From contig NZ_JARXWI010000018.1 in assembly GCF_029893085.1 (NCBI RefSeq), forward strand, positions 1 to 64,000: a stretch of 64,000 nucleotides of DNA, read 5' to 3'. Position numbers and translations under genes: made by a program. Origin of the DNA: Parabacteroides sp. PFB2-10. GTDB taxonomy: Bacteria > Bacteroidota > Bacteroidia > Bacteroidales > Tannerellaceae. Every line of letters starts with the position of its first letter. The first letter of the stretch is position 1. Below the pieces are notes generated by a model. It was not told the origin of the DNA and searched no databases. It saw only the letters and a program-made list of their open reading frames with translations. Shown here piece by piece: positions 19,745-28,714 of this stretch.

Positions 19745-19752
19745 TACATTTG
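19745..19752 (+). promoter_or_regulatory. Promoter box for uronate operon
   Basis: TACATTTG matches TAnnTTTG and lies 68 bases before the SDR gene. The palindrome at 19704-19729 overlaps the -33 position. Confidence 0.65.
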
Positions 19753-19820
19753 TCGCAGGGGGAATTATACTCCTGATATGGAGAGCCTAAAAGAGACAAC
19801 AATTCTAATAATACGAAGCT

Positions 19821-20633
19821 ATGAACGATTTATTTAGTGTAAAAGATCAGGTAGTGGTCATCACCGGTGGCGGCGGTATTCTGGGGCGCGGCATCGGGAA
19901 TTATCTGGCGGAGCAGGGTGCCAAGGTGGTTATCCTCGACAGAGATGAAGCTGCGGGCAACGAAATGGTAACCAATATACGCCAAAAAGGGGGCGAAGCT
20001 CTTTTCCTGGCGACAGATGTTATGAACAAAGAGGTTCTGGAAAAGAACCGGGAAGATATTGTGGCGCAATACGGCCGGATCGACGTCTTATTGAATGCCG
20101 CCGGTGGCAATATGGCGGGAGCGACTATTCCGCCGGAAAAGACCATATTGGATCTGGAAATCGACGCCTTCCGCAAGGTGGTCGACCTGAATCTGTTCGG
20201 GACCGTGATTCCTACGATGGTTTTTCTCCCCGAAATAGCCAAACAGCCAAAAGGGAGTATTGTGAATTTTGCCTCCATCTCCTCCTTGCGTCCGCTCACG
20301 CGCGTCGTAGGTTATGGCTGCGCCAAAGCGGCTATCGCCAATTTCACCAAATACCTGGCGGCCGAGCTGGCACAGAAATTCGGCAATCACCTGCGCGTCA
20401 ATGCGATTGTGCCGGGCTTCTTTATCACGCAGCAGAACGAATCCCTGTTGTTGCATCCGGACGGTTCATACACCGACCGCTCGAAGTCGATTTTGGGACA
20501 TACGCCGTTCAACCGCTTTGGTGAACCGGAAGAACTCTTTGGCACGATTCAGTACCTGATCAGCGATGCCTCGAAGTTTGTGACCGGCACATTGGCCATC
20601 GTAGATGGAGGCTTTGATGCCTATACCATTTAA
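19821..20633 (+). CDS. SDR oxidoreductase, probable mannonate dehydrogenase
   Basis: 270 residues of the short-chain dehydrogenase family. The cofactor glycine motif is TGGGGILGRGIG, the catalytic tyrosine and lysine lie in VVGYGCAKAAI, and the serine is in NFASISSL. Its place directly before uxuA suggests it interconverts D-fructuronate and D-mannonate with NAD(P), as SDR-type mannonate oxidoreductases do in other Bacteroidetes. This specificity is inferred from context. First gene of the operon SDR-uxuA-kdgK-aldolase. Confidence 0.85.
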   Translation: MNDLFSVKDQVVVITGGGGILGRGIGNYLAEQGAKVVILDRDEAAGNEMVTNIRQKGGEALFLATDVMNKEVLEKNREDIVAQYGRIDVLLNAAGGNMAGATIPPEKTILDLEIDAFRKVVDLNLFGTVIPTMVFLPEIAKQPKGSIVNFASISSLRPLTRVVGYGCAKAAIANFTKYLAAELAQKFGNHLRVNAIVPGFFITQQNESLLLHPDGSYTDRSKSILGHTPFNRFGEPEELFGTIQYLISDASKFVTGTLAIVDGGFDAYTI

Positions 20634-20709
20634 TTGATAATTGATAATTGATAATTGACAATTGATAGTTGATAAAAAATTCATAATTCATAATTCATAA
20701 TTTATAATC
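20631..20709 (+). repeat. AT-rich short-period repeat, SDR-uxuA gap
   Basis: Tandem units of TTGATAA/TTGACAA are followed by tandem AATTCAT units, filling the whole gap between the two genes. The two halves are imperfectly complementary and could fold in the operon mRNA. The same units recur at other intergenic sites in this window. Confidence 0.8.
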
Positions 20710-20712
20710 ACC

Positions 20713-21891
20713 ATGTTTCTATGTGAACAATCCTGGCGGTGGTACGGGCCGAATGATCCCGTTAGCTTAGCCGATATTTGCCAGGCCGGGGCAACCGGTA
20801 TCGTAACCGCCCTTCATCATATTCCGAACGGAGAGGTTTGGACGGTAGAAGAAATCATGAAACGCAAACAGGAGGTCGAAGCCTATGGTTTGAAATGGGT
20901 CGCTGTTGAAAGCGTGCCTGTTCATGAACATATCAAAACCCAAACGGGTGACTTCCAAAAATACATCGACAACTACAAAGAGAGTCTTCGGAACTTAGGC
21001 AAGTGCGGGATCGATGTGGTGACCTACAACTTTATGCCTGTCCTGGACTGGACACGTACAGATCTACTCTATGAGATGCCCGACGGATCGAAAGCGCTCC
21101 GCTTCGAACGGGCGGCTTTCATGGCGTTCGACCTGTTTATCCTGAAACGCCCCGGTGCGGAAGCAGAATATACCGATGCCGAAAAGGCGAAGGCTAAAGC
21201 TCGTTTCGACCAGATGACGGATGCCGACAAACAACTGCTCACCCGCAACATCATTGCCGGACTGCCGGGATCGGAAGAGAGTTTCACGGTGGAACAATTT
21301 CAGGAAGCACTCGACCGCTATCAGGACATCGACGCGGAACAACTACGTGCCAACCTGATCTATTTCCTACGTGAGATTGCTCCGGTAGCCGATGAGGCTG
21401 GCGTTGTGTTGGTGATCCACCCCGACGATCCCCCTTATCCGATCCTCGGATTGCCACGTATATTGAGCACGGAGGATGATTTTCGCCGGATCGTGGAGGC
21501 AGTGCCTAATAAGAGCAATGGCCTTTGTCTTTGCACAGGTTCCTATGGCGTACGCGCCGATAACGACCTGGCAGGCATGATCACCCGTTGGGGCGAACGC
21601 ATCTATTTCGTTCATTTCCGCAGCACGAAAGGCAACGAAGAGGGCGACTTCTTTGAAGCCAACCATCTGGAAGGCGATGTTGATATGTATGGTGTGATGA
21701 AAGCCCTGTTGGAAGTAGAACAGAAAGAGGGCCGTAGCATTGTGATGCGTCCGGATCATGGCCACCTGATGATCGACGATCTGCATAAAAAGACCAACCC
21801 GGGCTATTCCTGTATAGGGCGTCTGCGCGGCTTGGCCGAGTTGCGTGGCCTGGAAATGGGGATTGCCAAGTCGATGGAGTTGAACAAGTAG
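20713..21891 (+). CDS. uxuA: Mannonate dehydratase
   Basis: 392 residues, catalysing D-mannonate to 2-keto-3-deoxygluconate (KDG) plus water. The N terminus [19 protein letters not shown] is characteristic (RWYGPNDPV), as are [43 protein letters not shown] and [12 protein letters not shown]. It is a metal-dependent TIM barrel of the usual length. Between the SDR and KDG kinase genes it forms the middle step of glucuronate breakdown. A separate promoter box precedes the next gene. Confidence 0.97.
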   Translation: MFLCEQSWRWYGPNDPVSLADICQAGATGIVTALHHIPNGEVWTVEEIMKRKQEVEAYGLKWVAVESVPVHEHIKTQTGDFQKYIDNYKESLRNLGKCGIDVVTYNFMPVLDWTRTDLLYEMPDGSKALRFERAAFMAFDLFILKRPGAEAEYTDAEKAKAKARFDQMTDADKQLLTRNIIAGLPGSEESFTVEQFQEALDRYQDIDAEQLRANLIYFLREIAPVADEAGVVLVIHPDDPPYPILGLPRILSTEDDFRRIVEAVPNKSNGLCLCTGSYGVRADNDLAGMITRWGERIYFVHFRSTKGNEEGDFFEANHLEGDVDMYGVMKALLEVEQKEGRSIVMRPDHGHLMIDDLHKKTNPGYSCIGRLRGLAELRGLEMGIAKSMELNK

Positions 21892-21915
21892 TTAGATACA
21901 AAAAAATAAAATAAT

Positions 21916-21923
21916 TACATTTG
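21916..21923 (+). promoter_or_regulatory. Promoter box for kdgK
   Basis: TACATTTG matches TAnnTTTG, 78 bases before the kdgK start at 22001. It may let kdgK and the aldolase be transcribed without the upstream uronate genes, which would suit KDG coming from the KduI/KduD route. Confidence 0.6.
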
Positions 21924-22000
21924 CACCTTGAAACAGCGTGGTTCCGCATGGCCTGGCTGTTTCAATAGCTTGGTTACTTACAACTAATAGAACAAATAGA

Positions 22001-23044
22001 ATGGAAAAGAAAGTTGTCACTTTTGGGGAGATCATGTTGCGCCTGGCAACTCCCGACTACCTCCGTTTCAATCAAACGGATAAACTGAATGCTACTTTTG
22101 GAGGAGGAGAAGCGAATGTTGCCGTGTCATTAGCCAACTATGGCCTGCCGGTGGAGTTTGTTACCCGTCTTCCGAAGAATGATATTGCCCGTGCCTGCGT
22201 ACAGGATCTGCGCAAATATGGCGTAGGAACCGACCGCATTGTCTACGGAGGCGATCGTTTGGGTATCTATTTCTTAGAAACAGGAGCGGTGGCTCGCGCC
22301 AGTAAAGTGGTGTACGACCGTGCCTATTCATCTATCTCACAGATCGAACCGGGTATGATCAACTGGGACGAGGTGTTGAAAAATGCCTCTTGGTTCCACT
22401 GGACCGGTATCACACCGGCTATCTCGCAGGGCGCTGCCGACGTATGTCTGGAAGCGGCTCAGGCGGCTAATCGTTTGGGTGTGCCGGTAAGCTGCGACAT
22501 CAACTACCGCAAAAACCTTTGGAAATATGGCAAAACAGCTTCTGACGTGATGCCGGCATTGGTGGAATGTTGCGATGTGGTATTGGGAAATGAAGAAGAT
22601 TGCGAGAAGGTATTTGGCATCAAACCGGAAGGATTCGACGTAACAGCCACGCACGGAGAGGTGAACGCAGCCGAGTTTGAATCGGTTTGCGAACAGATGC
22701 AGAAACGTTTCCCACGGGCTAAGAAGGTGATTATCACCCTGCGTGGTGCGATCAATGCCAACCATAACACCTGGGGTGGCGTACTTTATGCCGACAAAAC
22801 GCTCTATCAGTCGAAACGTTACGACATCACCCATATCGTTGACCGCGTAGGGGGTGGCGACTCTTTCATGGGTGGCTTGATCTATGGCTTGATCACCTGG
22901 CCGAACGACAACCAGAAAGCGTTGGAATTTGCCGTGGCAGCCTCTTGTCTGAAGCATACAATCTATGGCGATTACAATCAGGTGACTGTTGACGAAGTAG
23001 AAAAACTAATGGCAGGCGACGGCTCCGGCCGCGTTTCACGATAA
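22001..23044 (+). CDS. kdgK: 2-dehydro-3-deoxygluconokinase
   Basis: About 347 residues of the PfkB sugar kinase family. The N-terminal glycine motif is GGGEANVAVSLANYG and the ATP/catalytic motif is DRVGGGDSFMGGLIYGL, with the catalytic aspartate in GGGD. With uxuA upstream and an aldolase downstream it is assigned as KDG kinase, making KDPG. The frame is open to 21938, but ATG 22001 (MEKKVVTFGEIMLRL) is the natural family start. Confidence 0.93.
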   Translation: MEKKVVTFGEIMLRLATPDYLRFNQTDKLNATFGGGEANVAVSLANYGLPVEFVTRLPKNDIARACVQDLRKYGVGTDRIVYGGDRLGIYFLETGAVARASKVVYDRAYSSISQIEPGMINWDEVLKNASWFHWTGITPAISQGAADVCLEAAQAANRLGVPVSCDINYRKNLWKYGKTASDVMPALVECCDVVLGNEEDCEKVFGIKPEGFDVTATHGEVNAAEFESVCEQMQKRFPRAKKVIITLRGAINANHNTWGGVLYADKTLYQSKRYDITHIVDRVGGGDSFMGGLIYGLITWPNDNQKALEFAVAASCLKHTIYGDYNQVTVDEVEKLMAGDGSGRVSR

Positions 23045-23056
23045 AACGCATAAATG

Positions 23057-23135
23057 CGAATTATGAATTATTAATTATGAATTATGAGGGTTTCCTTCTC
23101 AATTCATAATTCATAATTCACAATTCATAATTAAG
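23057..23135 (+). repeat. AT-rich inverted repeat, kdgK-aldolase gap
   Basis: ATTATGAATT units (23057-23087) face ATTCATAATT units (23101-23132) across a short GC-containing loop. The pair can form a long AT hairpin in the mRNA between kdgK and the aldolase gene. Confidence 0.85.
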
Positions 23136-23140
23136 ATAGT

Positions 23141-23809
23141 ATGGCTAAATTTAATAAATTGCAGACGCTTGAAGCGATGCGTTCCACAGGTATGGTGCCT
23201 GTGTTCTATCATGCGGATATCGAGATTGCGCAACAGGTATTGAAAGCTTGTTACGCGGGCGGGGTACGTGTGTTTGAGTTTACCAACCGCGGTGATTTTG
23301 CGCAGGATGTTTTTGCCGCCCTTGTCAAGTATGCACAGAAAGAATGTCCGGAGATGATCCTGGGTATCGGCTCTATAGTCGATCCGGCTACGGCTGCGTT
23401 GTATCTGCAGTTGGGTGCCAATTTCATCGTTGGTCCGCTGTTTAATCCGGAGATCGCGAAGGTGTGTAACCGCCGCCTGATCCCTTATATTCCGGGATGT
23501 GGATCGGTTAGCGAGATTGGTTTCGCGCAGGAAGTGGGTTGTGATGTATGCAAAATATTCCCCGCGGGCAATGTAGGCGGTCCCTCTTTCGTGAAAAATG
23601 TGAAGGCGCCGATCCCTTGGTCGATGCTGATGGTAACGGGAGGGGTTGAACCTACCGAAGAAAACCTGACAGCCTGGATGAAAGCGGGTGTGACCTGTGT
23701 AGGTATGGGCTCGAATCTCTTCCCCAAAGAGGTGATTGCCGCCGGCGAATGGGATAAGATCTCCACCTTGTGCCGCTACGCACTGGATATTATCAAGCAG
23801 GTAAGATAA
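23141..23809 (+). CDS. eda: KDPG/KHG aldolase
   Basis: 222 residues, a class I aldolase cleaving 2-keto-3-deoxy-6-phosphogluconate to pyruvate and glyceraldehyde-3-phosphate. Family motifs are [33 protein letters not shown] and [14 protein letters not shown], where the lysine forms the Schiff base. It completes the pathway begun by the three upstream genes. Its 3' end runs 17 bases into the convergent gene at 23793. Confidence 0.93.
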   Translation: MAKFNKLQTLEAMRSTGMVPVFYHADIEIAQQVLKACYAGGVRVFEFTNRGDFAQDVFAALVKYAQKECPEMILGIGSIVDPATAALYLQLGANFIVGPLFNPEIAKVCNRRLIPYIPGCGSVSEIGFAQEVGCDVCKIFPAGNVGGPSFVKNVKAPIPWSMLMVTGGVEPTEENLTAWMKAGVTCVGMGSNLFPKEVIAAGEWDKISTLCRYALDIIKQVR

Positions 23810-25025
23810 GGACAAACGCCCGGTAACGGGTTGAGGAAATAACCGGAGTAAGCGGGAGATATCCAGACAGGATACTTCCGCTTTTCCATTTCAGGGGGAA
23901 GGAACGCTCCATTTCCTGGTGATGCTGCCAGGCATCCGGATCGTAAACGACCCGAAAAATACCCTTGGCCGAAGGATCGACCAGGCGTTCTGCCAGGCGG
24001 ATCGCGACCATGCCCATCGTATAACGCATATTGATCTCCACACAAGGGTGGATGCGATGATTGCCTTCTTCGTCTGTATAGACCATCATATCGACACCCA
24101 GGTAACCGGCGTACACGCCACCAAACAGCTCTTGCAACACCTCCGGGGTAATGGTTTTGATCTCTTCCAACGCCTCTCTGCCCACAAGGTCGGCTATTTC
24201 TCCCTCCATCTCCGCCTGTCCGGCCAACAGATTGCCACAATAGGTCTTCCAACCGGCCGTTTCAAAGAGGGATATGCCGTGGTAAACAATGCCTCCGGTG
24301 GCATCCAACTGATACTCCAAGGCAAAATCCCTGACCTTCTGAAAGCGCTTTTCAATGCTGATACTGCCCTGTTTGCGGAGGGCTCCGCTTATCCATTCCC
24401 CCTCTTTTTCCGGGATGGTGTCGTCTAATCGCAGTAGTCCGCGCCCCGAAGAGGAGAGAGGCATCTTGAGTACAAAAGGCGGCGTATGGGTAGTAATATA
24501 CGCTTTCAATTCCTCCACGGAAGATAAGAAACAGGGTATTTCGGGCAAAGGCTGCCTGGCTCGCTGCCGCATTTTATCCAAACAATGGGCAGCCGTCTGC
24601 CGTTTGGCAAGAGTAGCATAGGCCTCCTGCCAGGGCGGTACGACGAGATCCCTGCCGGGCACCTCGGCAAGTTCTTCCAAAAAATGAATACTCTGCGAAG
24701 AAAGACCCCAGGGCGCTGCTTGAAGAGGCGGCAGCGAAGTCGCGCCTTCCCAGTCACGGCGGGAAACAGGAGTGGCTCGCCGGAAACACTCTGCCGGTAA
24801 TCCGGCCAGAAAATCCAACGAGCCACTATGTTCTATCCAAACGTAATCATATTCTTCTGCATACCACAAGGGCAACAAGGCCAACTCTTCCCGCATACGG
24901 CACACGTTTTTGGGTGCCATATAATATTGACTTCCGGGAAGAAGCCCCGGTTCATAGCCCGGGTTAAACAGGTGGAGAGACGGACGATCGGCGGTGTCAA
25001 TCCAGGTTTTCGTCGATGGCTTCAA
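23793..25025 (-). CDS. ATP-grasp-like protein, function unknown
   Basis: About 410 residues from TTG 25025. Early residues [13 protein letters not shown] resemble a Bacteroidetes family of unknown role. The middle and C-terminal parts resemble an ATP-grasp fold: [19 protein letters not shown] (ATP-binding lysine and glycine-rich loop) and [13 protein letters not shown] (metal-binding Glu-Asn). That would make it a carboxylate-amine ligase. The chosen start overlaps the DUF349 gene by 29 bases; no ATG exists in frame before MAPKNV at residue 36, so the start is uncertain. Substrate unknown. Confidence 0.65.
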   Translation of the reverse strand: MKPSTKTWIDTADRPSLHLFNPGYEPGLLPGSQYYMAPKNVCRMREELALLPLWYAEEYDYVWIEHSGSLDFLAGLPAECFRRATPVSRRDWEGATSLPPLQAAPWGLSSQSIHFLEELAEVPGRDLVVPPWQEAYATLAKRQTAAHCLDKMRQRARQPLPEIPCFLSSVEELKAYITTHTPPFVLKMPLSSSGRGLLRLDDTIPEKEGEWISGALRKQGSISIEKRFQKVRDFALEYQLDATGGIVYHGISLFETAGWKTYCGNLLAGQAEMEGEIADLVGREALEEIKTITPEVLQELFGGVYAGYLGVDMMVYTDEEGNHRIHPCVEINMRYTMGMVAIRLAERLVDPSAKGIFRVVYDPDAWQHHQEMERSFPLKWKSGSILSGYLPLTPVISSTRYRAFVLILPA

Positions 25026-27042
25026 TCTTTTTAATGGTGAATTCCATTTCTTCTTTCAGCTTCTCGATCTTGCGCTCCATCTCTTTCAACAGACCGCCTC
25101 CGCCTTTTGAGGAAACGCTCAAAAAGCCGATATTGTTTTCGTAAGTCTGCAACTCGTTTTTCATCCGGTCGTAGATGCGCATCAGCTTCTCACGTTCGCC
25201 ATACAATTTGTTCTTTCCCCGTTCGCCGGTAGAGATATCGCTCAATGTATTGCGGAACGACTGCATCTTCCGATCGTTTTTGTCCACCTTCAGACGGTCG
25301 AAATGTTTATCGACTGCTTCGTGGTATTCTTTGTAGATCTTGTCTTTTTCCTTGAACGGCACGAAACCGATATTGTTCCATTCCGCCATATATTCGCGCA
25401 ATTGCGTCAGCGCCTCCTCTTCTGCCATCGCTGCATCCAGTGTGTTGATCTTCTCGATCAATTCTTTCTTGGCAGCCAGGTTAGCCTGTTCAACGCTCTT
25501 TTGCGATACGACATTCTTATTCTTCTGTTCGAAGAAATAGTCACAAGCCGTGATAAAGCGCTTCCAAACCGCATCGGAATGTTTGCGGGCTACCGGCCCG
25601 ATCTTCTTCCATTCCTTCTGCAAAGCGATCATCTTATCGGTAGTTTCCTTCCAATCTGTATTGTCTTTCAACGCCTCTGCCTGTTCGCAAAGCGCTTTCT
25701 TCTCTTCCAGGTTCTTCTCCATGTCGTCTTTGACGCCCTTGTAGAATTCCCCTTTCTTCTGGAAATAGACATCACAGGCAGCGCGGAAACGCTCGAATAT
25801 CTTCACATTGAATTTTTTCGGAGCAAAGCCAATTGCTTTCCATTTATCCTGGAGCGCGATCACCTCCTTGTTTTTCGCTTCCCAGTCCTTGAAGGTCTTC
25901 AATAGCTCGTAGTCAATGCTTTCGATCTCTTCGCAGATAGCGGTCTTCGCATCCAGGTTTTCCTGTTCTTTGGCTTTCAGCTTTTCAAAATGATCCTGGT
26001 GACGTTTGTTGATCACGGTAGAAGCCGCCTTAAAGCGTCCCCATACCTCTTCGCGCAACTCTTTGGCCACCGGCCCGATCTCACGCCATTGTTGGTGCAG
26101 CTTCTGCAACTGATGGAAGGCAGAGATCACATCGGTTTCTTCCTGCAACTTCTCAACCGTTTCGCAAAGAGCGGTTTTCAGTTCCATGTTCTTCTTGAAG
26201 TCGTAATCGCGGAACTGATTGTTTATCTTGATGATATCATAGAATTTTTCGCTATGCAGCTGATAGCTTTTCCAGAGTTCGTTGGCATGTTCCTGGGGGA
26301 CATTCTTCACCTCTTTCCAACGTTGCTGGATATCTTTAAACTCATTATAGAGCTTATTGAAGTCGTCCTGGCTTTCGGTCAACGCTTTCAATTGGTCGAT
26401 CATCTGCAGTTTCAGGGCGTAATTGGCCTCTTTCTGACGTTCTTCCTCTGCCAACTGGCCGGCGCGTTTTTCCCGATAGGTAGCCAACAGCTCTTTCAGC
26501 TTCGCTTCCGTTTCGTCTTCCGGCGCTTTAAACTCAGCCTCTTCGCCTCCTCCTTCGATGAATACCTTCTTCAATTCATCGATTTCGGCACGACGCAATT
26601 TATAATAAGCCTGTTTGAGTGATTCTATTTCCGCACGTGATTTTTCAACAGCATCTTCTACCAGCGTACTCAATCGTTCGAGGATCTCCTCTTTCGACAA
26701 CTGGTCTATCGATTTGACCGGAACCTCCTCTGCCGCTACCGCTTCTGCCACAGGAGCCTCCTCTTCTTTTTCTTCGGGAGCAGGAGCTACTTCTTCTGCG
26801 GAAACCGGCGCCTCTTCTACAGGAGCCTCCGCCACCTCTTCCTCCGCAGGAGCAGGGGTTGCTTCTTCCGTTGTTTCTACTACAGCAGTCTCCTGAGTGT
26901 CTTCAGGTTTTGTCTCTTCGATCTCTTTTACTTCTGTTGTTTCTTCTTTACTATTTTCCGTCATTTCGACCGGAGCCTTAGCATCTTCCAACTTGCCTTC
27001 TTCGTTTGGCAAATTAGTGTCCAGAGTGTCCTTCATATTCAA
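24997..27042 (-). CDS. DUF349 repeat protein
   Basis: 681 residues. The first 110 or so are very rich in Glu, Ala, Pro and Thr (APAPAEEEVAEAPVEEAP) and look disordered. The rest consists of several DUF349 helical units of the type LQKEWKKIGPVARKHSDAVW and LHQQWREIGPVAKELREEVW, each followed by an F-x-A or F-x-T helix. The C terminus is a coiled coil (KEMERKIEKLKEEMEFTIKK). Probably cytoplasmic. DUF349 proteins lack a firm function. It overlaps the ATP-grasp-like gene downstream by 29 bases. Confidence 0.88.
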   Translation of the reverse strand: MNMKDTLDTNLPNEEGKLEDAKAPVEMTENSKEETTEVKEIEETKPEDTQETAVVETTEEATPAPAEEEVAEAPVEEAPVSAEEVAPAPEEKEEEAPVAEAVAAEEVPVKSIDQLSKEEILERLSTLVEDAVEKSRAEIESLKQAYYKLRRAEIDELKKVFIEGGGEEAEFKAPEDETEAKLKELLATYREKRAGQLAEEERQKEANYALKLQMIDQLKALTESQDDFNKLYNEFKDIQQRWKEVKNVPQEHANELWKSYQLHSEKFYDIIKINNQFRDYDFKKNMELKTALCETVEKLQEETDVISAFHQLQKLHQQWREIGPVAKELREEVWGRFKAASTVINKRHQDHFEKLKAKEQENLDAKTAICEEIESIDYELLKTFKDWEAKNKEVIALQDKWKAIGFAPKKFNVKIFERFRAACDVYFQKKGEFYKGVKDDMEKNLEEKKALCEQAEALKDNTDWKETTDKMIALQKEWKKIGPVARKHSDAVWKRFITACDYFFEQKNKNVVSQKSVEQANLAAKKELIEKINTLDAAMAEEEALTQLREYMAEWNNIGFVPFKEKDKIYKEYHEAVDKHFDRLKVDKNDRKMQSFRNTLSDISTGERGKNKLYGEREKLMRIYDRMKNELQTYENNIGFLSVSSKGGGGLLKEMERKIEKLKEEMEFTIKKIEAIDENLD

Positions 27043-27165
27043 TCACGTTTAGAAAAAGGGATAATTCCCGATAATATTAATCCACAAATTAAACTAAAAT
27101 ATTTTGGATTGCACCATTTGAAGGGAATTATTTCAGTAAACTACTGAAAAGTAACAGAAATCAAC

Positions 27166-27723
27166 TCATTTTACCTTCCCGGGGTTTCGGGCGATATAAT
27201 CTTTCCAACCGGTATATTTCTTATCGGAAACCGGGTTGTTGGCCTGAAGGTAATGGCAGACAGCCGCTGCCAGGCCATCGGTCGCATCCAATTCAGCAAT
27301 CATCGATTCGTTGGGGATATGCAGGATTCGTTGCAACATAGCCGCCACCTGCTCTTTGGCGGCTTTCCCATTGCCGGTAATAGCCATCTTTATTTTCAGC
27401 GGGGCATATTCAAAAATAGGAATATCCTTCGCCAGGGCAGCCGCCATGGCTACGCCCTGCGCGCGGCCCAGCTTCAGCATACTCTGTACATTTTTCCCGA
27501 AAAACGGCGCTTCGATAGCCAGTTCGTCGGGGTGATACTCTTCAATAAGCGCCGATACGCGTTCGAATATCTTACGCAACCGCAGGTAATGGTCGTCGTA
27601 TTTATTAAGCTGAAGCACCCCCATCACGATCAGTTGTGGACGGTTGCCGGTCACCTTCAGTAAGCCGTATCCCATCACAATCGTTCCCGGGTCGATGCCT
27701 AATATGATGCGTTCCTTACTCAT
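27166..27723 (-). CDS. ruvC: Holliday junction endonuclease RuvC
   Basis: 185 residues. Acidic catalytic residues are recognisable in [14 protein letters not shown] (Asp), [14 protein letters not shown] (Glu) and [14 protein letters not shown] (Asp-Asp). It resolves Holliday junctions during recombination. Length is slightly above the Escherichia coli protein. It overlaps the DUF4286 gene by eight bases, forming a two-gene unit. Confidence 0.96.
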   Translation of the reverse strand: MSKERIILGIDPGTIVMGYGLLKVTGNRPQLIVMGVLQLNKYDDHYLRLRKIFERVSALIEEYHPDELAIEAPFFGKNVQSMLKLGRAQGVAMAAALAKDIPIFEYAPLKIKMAITGNGKAAKEQVAAMLQRILHIPNESMIAELDATDGLAAAVCHYLQANNPVSDKKYTGWKDYIARNPGKVK

Positions 27724-28036
27724 GCGCCCAGTCTATTTCATCCAACAGGGTGGTAAAGCCGACTATCTTGCTGCCAAAACGTTCGATCAGTTTTTGGTGC
27801 AACCGATTGCCTTCCCCTTCCAACCAATAGTGCAGGGTTTCTATATTTTTCACATGAAACTGAACGGAGTAACTCTCGCCTTCCCCCTCATCACTCCTCT
27901 GTATCACCCGGCGCAAACAGGGGGAATGGAGGAAACCGCTGGCAGCCGCTTGTGGGATGTATATCTTCCGGAGGTGCAAAAGAGCCTCCTCCAGCACCTC
28001 TTTCTCTATATGGAAGGTCGTATTATAGACTATCAT
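27716..28036 (-). CDS. DUF4286 family protein
   Basis: 106 residues starting [21 protein letters not shown], the pattern of the DUF4286 family of small ferredoxin-fold-like proteins in Bacteroidetes. It lies directly upstream of ruvC with an eight-base overlap. That neighbourhood is common in the phylum, but no biochemical role is known to me. Confidence 0.8.
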   Translation of the reverse strand: MIVYNTTFHIEKEVLEEALLHLRKIYIPQAAASGFLHSPCLRRVIQRSDEGEGESYSVQFHVKNIETLHYWLEGEGNRLHQKLIERFGSKIVGFTTLLDEIDWAHE

Positions 28037-28152
28037 CTTTTTCTGTTATTATCTTCACACAAATATAGTGAGAATTGAAGGAAATAGGAAATAGGATCTT
28101 CAGATAATGTAATGTGTGAAGATAAAAAGGGTATGCCCACAGGCGTTGAACT

Positions 28153-28334
28153 CCTAATAACCCCCAGTGAAGAGAGCGAAGCGAACGACTGGGGGGTGAG
28201 CGAATGTAGAAACAAACCAACGCCGAAAGGTGTTGAATTAAACAATTGAACCCTTTTCGGGTTCATGAGATGTTAGATCCTTTTATGCATACCCCCAGTC
28301 GTTCGCTCTGCTCTCTTCACTGGGGGTTATTAGG
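28153..28334 (+). repeat. Large inverted repeat with CCCCCAGT hairpins
   Basis: Two arms of about 44 bases, 28153-28197 and 28291-28334, are near-perfect reverse complements. Each arm also folds on itself (CCCCCAGT with ACTGGGGG). Between them lie small hairpins such as GAACCCTTTTCGGGTTC. The structure looks like a REP/BIME-type element rather than an insertion sequence, as no transposase is present. Confidence 0.8.
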
Positions 28335-28443
28335 AATTAAATCCCTTTCGGGATTTTCCTGAAACATCTTCAAATTCTTTCCGATTTGAAGATCCTACCG
28401 CCTGTTCTCGCACCTCACCCTCCGGAAATGTTAAAATCGCGAT

Positions 28444-28568
28444 TGTAAGCAAAACGCCTGTTTTACTTACAAATCCATACGTTAAAAAGTGTTTATCCCG
28501 GGAGTTTGTCTCCGAAGTCCCTCGTTTTTGCGCGCAAAGTCCCGCTGAAATTACAAATCGTAAATTGG
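28444..28568 (+). repeat. Dispersed repeat, copy C (divergent)
   Basis: The most divergent copy. The TTGTAAGCA/CTTACAA stem and the GTTAAAAAGTGTTTATCCCG block are kept. The later part has diverged and the stem loop is about ten bases shorter than in the other copies. It precedes nadB. Confidence 0.65.
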
Positions 28569-28686
28569 GGGTTTTGTTGAAAACGGGTAAATTAACGTTT
28601 ATTTACATTATTACGGAATACCTGAATCGCTATAACCCCTCTTCAATAACTATTCGCTTTTGAATTCTCTGCTAAAGATTAATTCC

Positions 28687-28694
28687 TACCTTTG
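28687..28694 (+). promoter_or_regulatory. Promoter box for nadB
   Basis: TACCTTTG matches TAnnTTTG, 21 bases before the nadB start. A TTTG at 28659-28662 is 24 bases upstream, slightly too far for an ideal -33 element. Confidence 0.6.
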
Positions 28695-28714
28695 AGGCCA
28701 AAATCAAAACAGAG

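Noticed and set aside
20631-20709. AT-rich tandem units as a CRISPR array
   Set aside because: Units are about 7-10 bases with no regular unique spacers, and no cas genes are present.
25303-26622. Hydrophobic frames antisense to the DUF349 gene
   Set aside because: They arise from reading the charged repeats backwards, giving Phe/Leu-rich nonsense rather than membrane proteins.
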